Source of the DNA: Ensifer canadensis
Lineage (GTDB): Bacteria; Pseudomonadota; Alphaproteobacteria; Rhizobiales; Rhizobiaceae
Direction: 5' to 3'
NCBI RefSeq assembly: GCF_017488845.2
Contig: NZ_CP083373.1
Coordinates: forward strand, 558,001 to 622,000
DNA: 64,000 nt
Shown here: positions 16,881 to 25,039 of the stretch, piece by piece
How positions within the stretch are numbered: position 1 is the stretch's first letter
Layout: each line of letters starts with the position of its first letter
Notes under the pieces: generated by a model
Databases searched by the model: none
Told to the model about the DNA's origin: nothing
The model's input: only the letters and a program-made list of their open reading frames with translations
Translations under genes and position numbers: made by a program

Positions 16881-19800
16881 ACAAATTTAATCTTTCAGAC
16901 TGGGCGCTCGAACACCGCTCGCTCGTCTGGTACTTCATGATCATCTTCGCAGTGGCGGGAGCCTTTGCCTATCTCGGCCTCGGCCGCGAAGAGGACCCAT
17001 CCTTCACAATCAAGACGATGGTGATCCAGGCACAATGGCCCGGCGCCTCTGCCCAGGAAGTGACCCAGCAGGTTACCGACCGCATCGAAAAGAAGCTGCA
17101 GGAGCTCAACAATCTCGAACACACCCGCAGTACCACAACCGCCGGCCAGACGATCGTCTTTGTCGATCTGCTGCCGGATACGAATGCGCAAGATGTAAAG
17201 CCCACCTGGTCGCGGGTGCGCAACCTGATCGACGACATCAAGCACGAGTTCCCCCAGGGTGTGGTCGGTCCGTTCTTCGATGACCAGTTCGGGGATGTTT
17301 ACGGCAATATTTTTGCATTCACCAGCGACGGGCTCAGTCACAGGGAGTTACGCGACTTCGTCGAAGACGCCCGAACCCAGATCCTCAAGATTGCCGACGT
17401 GGGCAAGGTCGATATCGTCGGCGCACAGGACGAGGTCATTTATCTCGAATTCTCCACCCGCAAGATCGCGGCCCTCGGGCTTAACCGCGCCGACATCATT
17501 TCGACGCTGCAGGCGCAGAACGCCGTTACCCAGTCGGGTTTCGTCCAGACAGGACCGGAACGGGTCGCATTGCGGGTCGGAGGACGCTTCATCTCCGAAG
17601 ACACCTTGCGTGGGATCAACCTGCGGGTAAACGACCGATTCTTCCCACTGACAGACGTTGCCAACATTACCCGCGGCTATGTCGACCCCCCGACTTCGCT
17701 CTTCCGCTTCAAGGGAAAGCCGGCAATCGGATTGGCAATTGGCATGAAAACGGGGGGCAACCTGCTCGCCTTCGGCGAAGCGCTGGAAAAGACAATGACC
17801 AGGATCGTTGAGGATCTTCCGGTCGGCGTCTCCGTCGAACAGGTATCTGACCAGCCGAAAGTAGTTCATGAGGCAGTGGGCGGTTTTACAAAAGCCCTGT
17901 TCGAGGCAGTCGCCATCGTTCTCGCGATCAGTTTCATCAGTCTCGGTTTCAGGGCTGGCCTGGTCGTGGCAATCGCGATCCCGCTGGTCCTCGCCATCAC
18001 CTTTATGGTGATGCTCTATTCAGGCATTTCGCTGCAGCGAATCTCGCTCGGAGCGCTCATCATCGCACTCGGTCTTCTCGTCGACGACGCAATGATCGCA
18101 GTCGAGATGATGGTGGCACGGCTTGAAATGGGTGACAGTCTCAGGAAGGCCGCCACCTACGTCTACACGTCCACGGCGTTCCCGATGCTGACCGGCACGC
18201 TCGTGACCGTCGCGGGCTTCATACCGGTCGCCTTCAACAAGAGTAGCGCCGGCGAGTTCACCTTCACCCTTTTCGTCGTCATATCCGTATCGCTCGTCGT
18301 CTCCTGGATTGTTGCAGTCCTTTTCACGCCACTCATTGGCGTGACCATTCTACCGAAGACGATGAAGAAACATGGCGAACACAAGGGCTGGTTTGCGAGG
18401 GCGTTTTCGCGCCTGCTGCAATTTTGCCTGCGCTGGCGCTGGATGACGATCATCGCCACTGTCCTTCTCTTTTCTGGTTCGATCGTTGGCCTATCGATGG
18501 TGCAACAGCAGTTCTTTCCAAGCTCCGACCGGCCGGAACTGATCGTGGACTGGAACCTACCGCACAACAGCTCGATTGCCGAAACGAGCCGTCAGATGGA
18601 GCAGTTCGAACGCGAGATGTTAGCCGGCAACCCAGCGGTCGATCATTGGTCGACATATGTCGGAAGGGGCGCGCCGCGTTTCATCCTTTCTTTCGACGTG
18701 CAGCCGGCAGACGTGTCCTTCGGACAGACAGTTATCCTCGCCAAGGGGCTCGACGATCGCGACAAGCTGAAACAGGAAGTGGAAGCTTACCTTCAGAGGA
18801 CTTTTCCTGGAACTGATGCCTACGTGAAACTACTGGAAATCGGGCCGCCGGTGGGCAAGCCGATTCAATACCGCGTGTCCGGCGAAAACCTCCAGACAGT
18901 GCGCGATCTGGCACAGAAGCTGGGGTCCATCGTCGGTGACCATCCTTCCCTCAAGAATCTCGCCTTTAACTGGAATGAGCCGGCACGCGTCGTGAAGATC
19001 GATGTGCTGCAGGACAAGGCGCGGCAGCTCGGTGTCTCTTCTCAGGACATCGCGATGGCGCTCAACTCCGTCGTACAAGGTGACGCTGCAACGCAGGTCC
19101 GTGACGACATCTATCTGGTCGATGTGGTCGGCCGTGCCTCGGAACAGGAGCGTGGCTCGATCGACACCCTGCTCGACCTGCAACTGCAAAGCAGCAGCGG
19201 TCAGTCAGTTCCGCTGTCATCAGTCGCAACGTTCCGCTACGAACTCGAACAGCCGACGATCTGGCGCCGCGACAGGGTCCCGACCATCACGATAAAGGCC
19301 GGGATCGGTGATACGACGCAGCCGGCAACCATCGTGAAGGCGCTCGCCGACAAGGTCTCGGCGTTCGAAAAGACGCTGCCGGTTGGGTATTCCGTTGCAG
19401 TCGGCGGCGCGGTCGAGGAAAGCGCCAAGTCCATGGGTCCGATTGCGAAGGTGGCCCCGGCCATGTTCCTCATCATGGCGACCCTCCTGATGATCCAGCT
19501 TCAGAGTTTTCACAGGCTGTTCCTGGTCTTCTCGGTTGCCCCGTTGGCGCTCATCGGCGTTGTCGTGGCGCTGCTCGTGAGCAATGCGCCGCTCGGCTTC
19601 GTCGCCCTCCTGGGTGTGCTCGCGTTGGTCGGCATCCTCATCCGCAACTCTGTGATCCTGATCGTGGAGATTGAGGAATTGCGGGGCGCGGGAAAGTCGC
19701 CCTGGACGGCGGTGGTGGAGGCGACCGAACACCGTATGCGGCCGATCATGCTCACCGCTGCGGCGGCGACCCTGGCTCTGATCCCGATCTCGCACGAGAT

Positions 19801-19927
19801 CTTCTGGGGACCCATGGCCTACGCAATGATGGGTGGCATCGTCGTGGGAACGGCGCTGACGCTTCTCTTCCTGCCGGCGCTCTATGTCGCCTGGTTCCGG
19901 ATCCCGCATGAAATCGAGCAAAACTGA
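16877..19927 (+). CDS. RND-family multidrug efflux pump (AcrB-like permease)
   Basis: A 1016-residue inner-membrane pump with the duplicated RND layout: TM1 near residue 20, a large periplasmic loop, TM2-6 at about 335-490, TM7 near 520, a second loop, and TM8-12 at about 865-1005. The proton-relay acidic pair in TM4 is visible in GLLVDDAMIAVE. The substrate class is more like AcrB/HAE1 than heavy-metal CusA, since the CusA-type periplasmic methionines are not evident. GTG start, overlapping the second adaptor. A 154-base fragment of a near-identical gene lies at 8583-8736. Confidence 0.92.
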   Translation: MNKFNLSDWALEHRSLVWYFMIIFAVAGAFAYLGLGREEDPSFTIKTMVIQAQWPGASAQEVTQQVTDRIEKKLQELNNLEHTRSTTTAGQTIVFVDLLPDTNAQDVKPTWSRVRNLIDDIKHEFPQGVVGPFFDDQFGDVYGNIFAFTSDGLSHRELRDFVEDARTQILKIADVGKVDIVGAQDEVIYLEFSTRKIAALGLNRADIISTLQAQNAVTQSGFVQTGPERVALRVGGRFISEDTLRGINLRVNDRFFPLTDVANITRGYVDPPTSLFRFKGKPAIGLAIGMKTGGNLLAFGEALEKTMTRIVEDLPVGVSVEQVSDQPKVVHEAVGGFTKALFEAVAIVLAISFISLGFRAGLVVAIAIPLVLAITFMVMLYSGISLQRISLGALIIALGLLVDDAMIAVEMMVARLEMGDSLRKAATYVYTSTAFPMLTGTLVTVAGFIPVAFNKSSAGEFTFTLFVVISVSLVVSWIVAVLFTPLIGVTILPKTMKKHGEHKGWFARAFSRLLQFCLRWRWMTIIATVLLFSGSIVGLSMVQQQFFPSSDRPELIVDWNLPHNSSIAETSRQMEQFEREMLAGNPAVDHWSTYVGRGAPRFILSFDVQPADVSFGQTVILAKGLDDRDKLKQEVEAYLQRTFPGTDAYVKLLEIGPPVGKPIQYRVSGENLQTVRDLAQKLGSIVGDHPSLKNLAFNWNEPARVVKIDVLQDKARQLGVSSQDIAMALNSVVQGDAATQVRDDIYLVDVVGRASEQERGSIDTLLDLQLQSSSGQSVPLSSVATFRYELEQPTIWRRDRVPTITIKAGIGDTTQPATIVKALADKVSAFEKTLPVGYSVAVGGAVEESAKSMGPIAKVAPAMFLIMATLLMIQLQSFHRLFLVFSVAPLALIGVVVALLVSNAPLGFVALLGVLALVGILIRNSVILIVEIEELRGAGKSPWTAVVEATEHRMRPIMLTAAAATLALIPISHEIFWGPMAYAMMGGIVVGTALTLLFLPALYVAWFRIPHEIEQN

Positions 19928-19928
19928 C

Positions 19929-21227
19929 ATGGCAATTTCCAGGTTCTCTTTCCCCGGACGAAACGACGCCCGGGGACCGCAACGGACTGCCCGATCGGAG
20001 CGGATCGCTGCAAAATATGCGTTCCCGCGGCGGGCGCTTTCTTCCATGCTGGTGCTATCTATCTTCGCATCCGGCTGCGCAACTCGGGTCGAGAATGTCC
20101 TTCAGCCTCCTGAGGTGGCCGCCCGCGACGCCAGCAAGGTGAACATGCTGGTTGCTACGACACGCAAGCCTTCGGAAAGCCGCGGCAAACTCTATACCGG
20201 CGAGCGCGGAACGGCGATCTCGCTCAACAGCGTCGCTGTGTCCATTCCTCCGGATCGGAACCGCAAGATCGGCGAGGTGCAGTGGCCCTCCCGTGTGCCC
20301 CCGAATCCGGAAAAGGAATTCGCGGTACTCGAGGTCACCAAGGCCGAATCCGAACGTCAGGCGCTGGAGTGGTTTCGCAAGCATCAAAACTCCAAGCGTC
20401 AGGTGCTCATCTTTGTACACGGCTTCAACAATACCTATGCCGACGCCGTCTTCCGCCTGGCGCAAATCGTTCATGACTCAGGAACAGATGCGGCGCCAAT
20501 CCTCTTCACTTGGCCGTCGCGGGGCCGTGCGTTCGACTACCTCTATGACAGGGAGAGCGCCAACTATTCGCGTCGCGCCTTGGAGGATCTGATCCTTCAG
20601 GCCGCAAAAAGTCCCGATGTTCAAGACGTCACGATTCTTGCTCATTCCATGGGAGGCTGGCTGGCGGCGGAGGCGTTGCGGGGCGTCGCCATGCGCGAAA
20701 AATCAATCCCGGCGAAGGTCAGGAATGTCATTCTGGCGTCGCCGGACATCGACATCGACGTGTTTCGTCGTCAGTTCGTCGAAATGGGACCAAAGCGGCC
20801 GCATTTTGCGATTCTGACATCGACACGAGACAAGGCGCTCGAAGTTTCGGGCTGGCTGTCGGGCGGCGTTGACCGGGTCGGAGGCTCCGATCTCAGGCCT
20901 TACGTATCTATTCTAGACGAACTCGGTGTCTCAGTCATCGACACGAGCGCTGTGGCGTCGAAAGATCCGCTTGGCCACAATACCTTCGCAGATAGTCCTG
21001 ACATGGTACGGCTGCTGGGCCGGCGTCTTGCAGGACAATCGCTTTCGGGAGGCGAGGCGACCCTTGCCGATCGTGTAGGGGTGGCTGCCGCTAATTTCGC
21101 CGGATCGGCAGCGCGCGTGGCCGTCGCGGCTCCGGTTTCTGTCATCAGCGGCGAGGCTCGCGAAGTGTTGAAACGCGAGCTTACCCCGTCGACCGGCCAG
21201 ATGGTGGACGGGCAGATCGCGTACTAA
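19929..21227 (+). CDS. DUF900-family alpha/beta hydrolase, possible lipoprotein
   Basis: A serine hydrolase of 432 residues from the ATG two bases after the pump stop. The strand/oxyanion region VLIFVHGFNNTYADAVFR, the nucleophile elbow LAHSMGG and a late GHNTF histidine give the catalytic triad expected for DUF900 (PF05990). Residues 40-50 (MLVLSIFASGC) look like a signal segment with an imperfect lipobox, preceded by an unusually long basic N-terminus; a downstream start is possible. Proximity to the pump suggests co-transcription. Substrate unknown; an esterase or amidase acting on the cell envelope or on an exported compound is a guess. Confidence 0.75.
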   Translation: MAISRFSFPGRNDARGPQRTARSERIAAKYAFPRRALSSMLVLSIFASGCATRVENVLQPPEVAARDASKVNMLVATTRKPSESRGKLYTGERGTAISLNSVAVSIPPDRNRKIGEVQWPSRVPPNPEKEFAVLEVTKAESERQALEWFRKHQNSKRQVLIFVHGFNNTYADAVFRLAQIVHDSGTDAAPILFTWPSRGRAFDYLYDRESANYSRRALEDLILQAAKSPDVQDVTILAHSMGGWLAAEALRGVAMREKSIPAKVRNVILASPDIDIDVFRRQFVEMGPKRPHFAILTSTRDKALEVSGWLSGGVDRVGGSDLRPYVSILDELGVSVIDTSAVASKDPLGHNTFADSPDMVRLLGRRLAGQSLSGGEATLADRVGVAAANFAGSAARVAVAAPVSVISGEAREVLKRELTPSTGQMVDGQIAY

Positions 21228-21542
21228 GGTCAGAATTGCTTTTGCAGACCACCGCAGGAAGAAGCTCCCGGAAAATGGAGTGGGCATCGTTCGGCGCGGG
21301 CCGGCGGCTCCCACTCGGGGGGAATTCAGGTCGGGGTCATGCCGATCGTTCGCAGACGGTCGCATTCTACCATGTCGTGGTTGAAGCCCTCCGTGGGACA
21401 GCAGATCGATCCTCCAAATGGGGGCCAAGTAAATGCATTCAACAGCGTCTCATCGTCCACAACGGGCCGCCCGCAACAGCCACAGGGCATCACACGGAAA
21501 GATGCATGTTTGCTTCGCTGAACGATGTTCCTGGCAGCGAAG
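21228..21542. other. Gene-free intergenic stretch between convergent operons
   Basis: 315 bases between the stop of the hydrolase gene and the stop of the minus-strand porin gene. Short frames occur, but none has a ribosome site or recognisable content. No strong hairpin with a T-run was noticed. Confidence 0.4.
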
Positions 21543-22607
21543 TCAAAACGAATACCCCAATTTGACGGCAGCGCTGACTAGATCGTTGTCTGTAAATTTT
21601 CCGAACGAACCCGAAGCATCACCGAACTGGTGGTAACTGATGGCGGTGGTTATTTTCACTCGGTCCTTCGTGTAGATCGCCCCAAGCGTGGCGCCCCACA
21701 AGCCGTCGGTTGCGTCGAGCGGCCCTTCAGCAGACACGTCAGTGGACGGCTCGTAAGTGAGAGACGTGAATCCCGCCCATTGTTCACTGAACATCTGCAC
21801 CACGCCGAGCCTGTAGGTCGTCGTGTCGTTGAAGTGTACGAGCGATCCCAAAGGATAGCCCGGCGGATTGATCGTGTGTTCGCTCCAATCGGCCCAGCGA
21901 ACCGTCGCGAAGAGCAACGTGGAAAGGCTGATCGGAGCCTGGATATGGACGTTAACCGATTGCGGGGTCTCTACATCCGTCGTCCCTCCATATGCGCCGG
22001 AGGTGTCAAAATCGTAGTTAATCGCGGAATTGTAGGTGATTGTGGCCAGGACATGGGCCTCCGGGATTTCGAAGGCGGCCCCGACCACGTAGCCAGCCGC
22101 CCAGGTGTCGCCAAAGGTCACGTTGCCAAAACCGGCGGGCACGCCGCCAACGAAAACTGAGATATCGGTGTTGCCCCCCATACGTTGCAGTCTGGGTCCG
22201 CCGAAGACACTGAAACGATCTGTGAACTTGTAACGCAGCAAACCTGTAACTGCGATCGACTCGACATTTCCCGACAGGCCGGACAGCGGTCCGCTATCAT
22301 ACTCAAGTGCGCGCCCATAAGGATTGTCTACGATGATTGCTCCTGAGAATTGTTCGTTGATATCGGCCTTGAAGGCGCCATTGAAGAATGGAACCGTGGG
22401 CGCAGTATCACCCGAAACAAACGGGGCCCCGACGGCAAGGATCTGCCCGCCCACGTTCGGACTGCCAAAGCCGACCCCGAATTCAACGTAGCGTCCGGTC
22501 TCGAAAAGGGCTTCATTCGACTGCCCCAGAAGATCGAATCCTCCTCCCATCGCCGGTGTGATCAAAAGACAGCTGAACAATCCGGTCGACAAATTAATAG
22601 CTTTCAT
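21543..22607 (-). CDS. FadL/OmpP1-type outer-membrane channel
   Basis: A 354-residue protein with a signal peptide (MKAINLSTGLFSCLLITPAM, cleaved near residue 22). It has alternating amphipathic strands and a C-terminal aromatic ending (AAVKLGYSF) typical of outer-membrane beta-barrels. NVGGQILAVGAPFVS and EYDSGPLSGLSGNVESIAV fit the FadL family of hydrophobic-substrate channels, which includes toluene and fatty-acid porins. A GAGGAGGGA ribosome site fixes the start at 22607. It is the last gene of the aromatic operon and would bring the hydrophobic substrate across the outer membrane; the substrate is inferred from context. Confidence 0.75.
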   Translation of the reverse strand: MKAINLSTGLFSCLLITPAMGGGFDLLGQSNEALFETGRYVEFGVGFGSPNVGGQILAVGAPFVSGDTAPTVPFFNGAFKADINEQFSGAIIVDNPYGRALEYDSGPLSGLSGNVESIAVTGLLRYKFTDRFSVFGGPRLQRMGGNTDISVFVGGVPAGFGNVTFGDTWAAGYVVGAAFEIPEAHVLATITYNSAINYDFDTSGAYGGTTDVETPQSVNVHIQAPISLSTLLFATVRWADWSEHTINPPGYPLGSLVHFNDTTTYRLGVVQMFSEQWAGFTSLTYEPSTDVSAEGPLDATDGLWGATLGAIYTKDRVKITTAISYHQFGDASGSFGKFTDNDLVSAAVKLGYSF

Positions 22608-22692
22608 GCGGGTCTCCCTCCTCAGAGACGTGTCGCTTTTCCGCAAAGCCTAAGGAAATGCGCATTGCTCACTTTTCCTGCAGCTCCTGCGC

Positions 22693-22735
22693 GTCACCTG
22701 CTGGTCTAGGTTAAGGGACTGGACCAGCAGGTGAC
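22693..22735. promoter_or_regulatory. 14-bp perfect inverted repeat
   Basis: GTCACCTGCTGGTC (22693-22706) and GACCAGCAGGTGAC (22722-22735) are exact reverse complements separated by 15 bases. The repeat lies between the hydrolase gene (ends 22803) and the FadL-like gene (starts 22607) of the same strand. No T-run follows on either strand, so it is more likely an operator or an RNA-processing hairpin than a terminator. Confidence 0.55.
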
Positions 22736-22802
22736 CGTCGAGCCCTTCACACCTGATCGGGCTCTGCTGTGGGCGGCGACTTGGGCGTCCTATCCGCCAA
22801 AA

Positions 22803-23759
22803 TCACGCGTCCAGAACTCCGAGCAACTGCCTGCCAAAATCGACGGTGTTGTCATCGGTTCGCATTTCGGCGCGCATGATGTCGCCCGGGGTGAGGTAAC
22901 GGGCGTGCGCGGTCGCTTCCTGGACGATCGCTTCTTTCCGCTCCGAATCCTTGAAGAGCTTGGTCGTCAGGATCTGGGCGAGGGGGGCGCTCGCTTGCAG
23001 GATCACTCCGCCCGGCGTCCCTGTTAGGACGAGATCGCCCGCAGACAGGTCCATCAGAGAGGCAATATCGTTGAGGCAGGTTTCCGGGCGAAAGATGAGG
23101 TCCCGCGTGTGGGCCGACTGTCGCAGTTCGTCGTTCAGCCAGAGGCGGATCTCAATCCTGTCGAGCAACTCGGCCACCTCTTCCGGTTCTGGAATGACCA
23201 GCCAAGGGCCGCAGGGGCAGAAGGTACGGGCGCTTTTGCCACGGAACCACTGTAAGAAAGCTTCGCCGAACATGACGTCGCGAGCTGACACGTCGTTGCA
23301 CAGGACCAGCCCGCCGATGAAATCGCCGAGGGTCTCTCGGGTTACGTGATCGCCTACACTTAGTGGTCGCTTCAGGACAAGCCCGAGTTCCACTTCATAG
23401 TCGAGCATCTGGCATCCGGCCGGCCGGATCACGGGATCGAACGCTCCCGACAGCGATGAGGCGGCCTTCATGAACAGCAGGTTCTTCTGGCGTGGCGCAT
23501 GCCCCGATTGATCAGCGTGATCTGCATAGTTCAGACCCTGGCAAACGATCTGCGCCGGCGCTGTGACGGGGCTCAGAATGTTTGCGGAGCTGATCGGGAA
23601 ACGTTGAGCGCCTGTCCGCGTCTTGAGCTCAGCGGGAGGGCGGCGCAGGATGTCGGCGGTCGAGACGAAGGTGCCCTCGATCGGCGCAATCTCTTCTCCG
23701 TCCAAAATTCCCCATAGGGGTTCGCTGCCGATTGTAAATCGGGTCACTTTAACTACCAT
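22803..23759 (-). CDS. Fumarylacetoacetate hydrolase-family enzyme
   Basis: 318 residues from the ATG at 23759, which follows AAAGGAAA. The C-terminal catalytic domain shows the metal-binding pattern (MLDYEVELGLVLKRPL, then the downstream GFVLCND-like segment GGLVLCNDVSARDV), the LVLTGTPGGV loop and an N-terminal beta domain. Family members hydrolyse C-C bonds of, or isomerise or decarboxylate, beta-dicarbonyl ring-fission products in aromatic catabolism. Placed after two VOC-fold genes, it fits processing of an extradiol cleavage product. The frame is open further upstream, but that part overlaps the VOC gene in another phase and is not coding. Substrate unknown. Confidence 0.85.
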   Translation of the reverse strand: MVVKVTRFTIGSEPLWGILDGEEIAPIEGTFVSTADILRRPPAELKTRTGAQRFPISSANILSPVTAPAQIVCQGLNYADHADQSGHAPRQKNLLFMKAASSLSGAFDPVIRPAGCQMLDYEVELGLVLKRPLSVGDHVTRETLGDFIGGLVLCNDVSARDVMFGEAFLQWFRGKSARTFCPCGPWLVIPEPEEVAELLDRIEIRLWLNDELRQSAHTRDLIFRPETCLNDIASLMDLSAGDLVLTGTPGGVILQASAPLAQILTTKLFKDSERKEAIVQEATAHARYLTPGDIMRAEMRTDDNTVDFGRQLLGVLDA

Positions 23760-23836
23760 TTCATTTCCTTTTTTGAGGAGGGCCGCTTTGAAATCGGCTC
23801 GAATATCCGCTCGCAGCGCTTTTGCTCGGAGCAGCG

Positions 23837-24514
23837 TTAGCTGCGGTCCTTGCCCTTGAGGTCCCCGTACCGCGCGCGATAGTTCTCGATCGTGTCCATC
23901 GCCCCGCAGAATTCGACATTGTGCCAGTCGGGATCGTAGAGATAGCAGGCGACGTTGCCGCCGGTCTCGCCGTCGCCCAGAGGCGGATCGCTGTTGTGGC
24001 GGACTGGACCGTAGTTCAACTGGAATCCGTTCGCCTGCTGTTGCTTGGCAAAGGCAAGGACATCTTCCAATTGGTTTCCTTCCACCTCGAGCGCGAAATG
24101 GAAGAAGCTCATGCCCGAAGGCACCGTAATCCTGCCGGAGGGATCGTATTCCTCGACGAGCGCGAGGCATTCTTCGTGGTCAGTTGCGCTCATGTAGCAG
24201 CAGCGAATGCGCCAGCCTTCCTTGAACGGATGCGGTTCGGGCTCGCAGGTGCGACTGTGGATCATGCCGGAAACTTTCTCGTACCAGGCCCGGCTTCGCG
24301 CGATGTCGCGCACATAGATGGAGAGCTGCCCGATGTGAGAAACGAGCGAGGGTCTGAAGACGCCGTAGTCTTCGGTCTTGTTGGAGAACCGCCGCTTCGT
24401 CAGCGTTGGCCACAACAGCACCATTTCGCGGAACCATTTCCGCTTCAGGAGGCCAGCGAAGCGTAGCTTGAATGGGGGCAGGACGTTCGGGGGAACTAAA
24501 GCGGTGTTGCTCAT
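23837..24514 (-). CDS. VOC-fold protein, probable extradiol-type dioxygenase (225 aa)
   Basis: Vicinal-oxygen-chelate fold in residues 60-215, preceded by an unusual N-terminal extension of about 58 residues (LPPFKLRFAGLLKRKWFREM) with no recognised domain. Possible metal ligands are His in SHIGQLSIYVRD, His in FFHFALEVEG and Glu in WHNVEFCG, the usual His-His-Glu triad of dioxygenases and glyoxalases. It overlaps the next VOC gene (24511-24945) by four bases. Single-domain VOC enzymes can cleave aromatic diols or act as isomerases; the neighbouring hydrolase makes ring cleavage the favoured guess. Confidence 0.72.
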   Translation of the reverse strand: MSNTALVPPNVLPPFKLRFAGLLKRKWFREMVLLWPTLTKRRFSNKTEDYGVFRPSLVSHIGQLSIYVRDIARSRAWYEKVSGMIHSRTCEPEPHPFKEGWRIRCCYMSATDHEECLALVEEYDPSGRITVPSGMSFFHFALEVEGNQLEDVLAFAKQQQANGFQLNYGPVRHNSDPPLGDGETGGNVACYLYDPDWHNVEFCGAMDTIENYRARYGDLKGKDRS

Positions 24515-24945
24515 CTGTTGGACTCCTCAATGATCTCAATCCAGTGCTTGTCTGGGTCCCGGACGCAAAAAGCGCGCGACACAGGGCGCGCGGAGGCGAG
24601 CATGCGCCCCTCGCGGATCGATAGGTCCATGTCCCGCGCGCGGCGTCTGACACCGTCGAATGCCTCCGCGTCCTTCACGGCAAGCGAAAAATGCAGCATG
24701 GAATTGTTGTCCAGCTTCAGCTTGTGATGCTTCACCAGGCAGATGTCGTGGTGGTGGAAGCCGAACGAGAAGAAGTGCATTTCCTGCTGTGACAAACGCA
24801 TTGCGGCGCTGCTGTCTGGATGGTTGAGAGCGGAGAACTGGAGGTCGAAAAGCTTGATATAGAAAGCCTTGGAGCGCTCCAGGTCGGTAACGTAGAAGAC
24901 GTGGTGCTGAAGGTTGGTGACGGGGATCCGAGTTGGAGCGTTCAT
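24511..24945 (-). CDS. VOC-fold protein, probable dioxygenase partner (144 aa)
   Basis: A single VOC module starting MNAPTRIPVTNLQHHVFYVT, with candidate ligands in HHVFYVTD, MLHFSLAV and HWIEIIEES. CAGGAAA precedes the ATG at 24945; the frame extends to 25140 but that part lies over the ligase gene. It is translationally coupled to the longer VOC gene. The two may form a heteromer that together cleaves the ring, or may act in succession. VOC proteins of this length often form dimers with the active site at the interface (family knowledge). Confidence 0.75.
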   Translation of the reverse strand: MNAPTRIPVTNLQHHVFYVTDLERSKAFYIKLFDLQFSALNHPDSSAAMRLSQQEMHFFSFGFHHHDICLVKHHKLKLDNNSMLHFSLAVKDAEAFDGVRRRARDMDLSIREGRMLASARPVSRAFCVRDPDKHWIEIIEESNR

Positions 24946-25039
24946 GACTGGTTTCCTGACTGATGGATTGCCCAAGAGAGTGCTGGCTGCCCCGATCTCG
25001 TAACGGGCATGGTTGACGTCCTTTTCTTCTCGCGAACGT

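Noticed and set aside
19220..20047. 275-codon minus-strand frame over the end of the RND pump gene
   Set aside because: Shadow of the pump; the product is rich in Arg/His/Asp without motif and has no ribosome site.
23760..24170. In-frame upstream extension of the FAH-family hydrolase gene
   Set aside because: It overlaps the VOC gene in a different phase and reads as Arg-rich shadow; the ATG at 23759 has a ribosome site and the normal family N-terminus.
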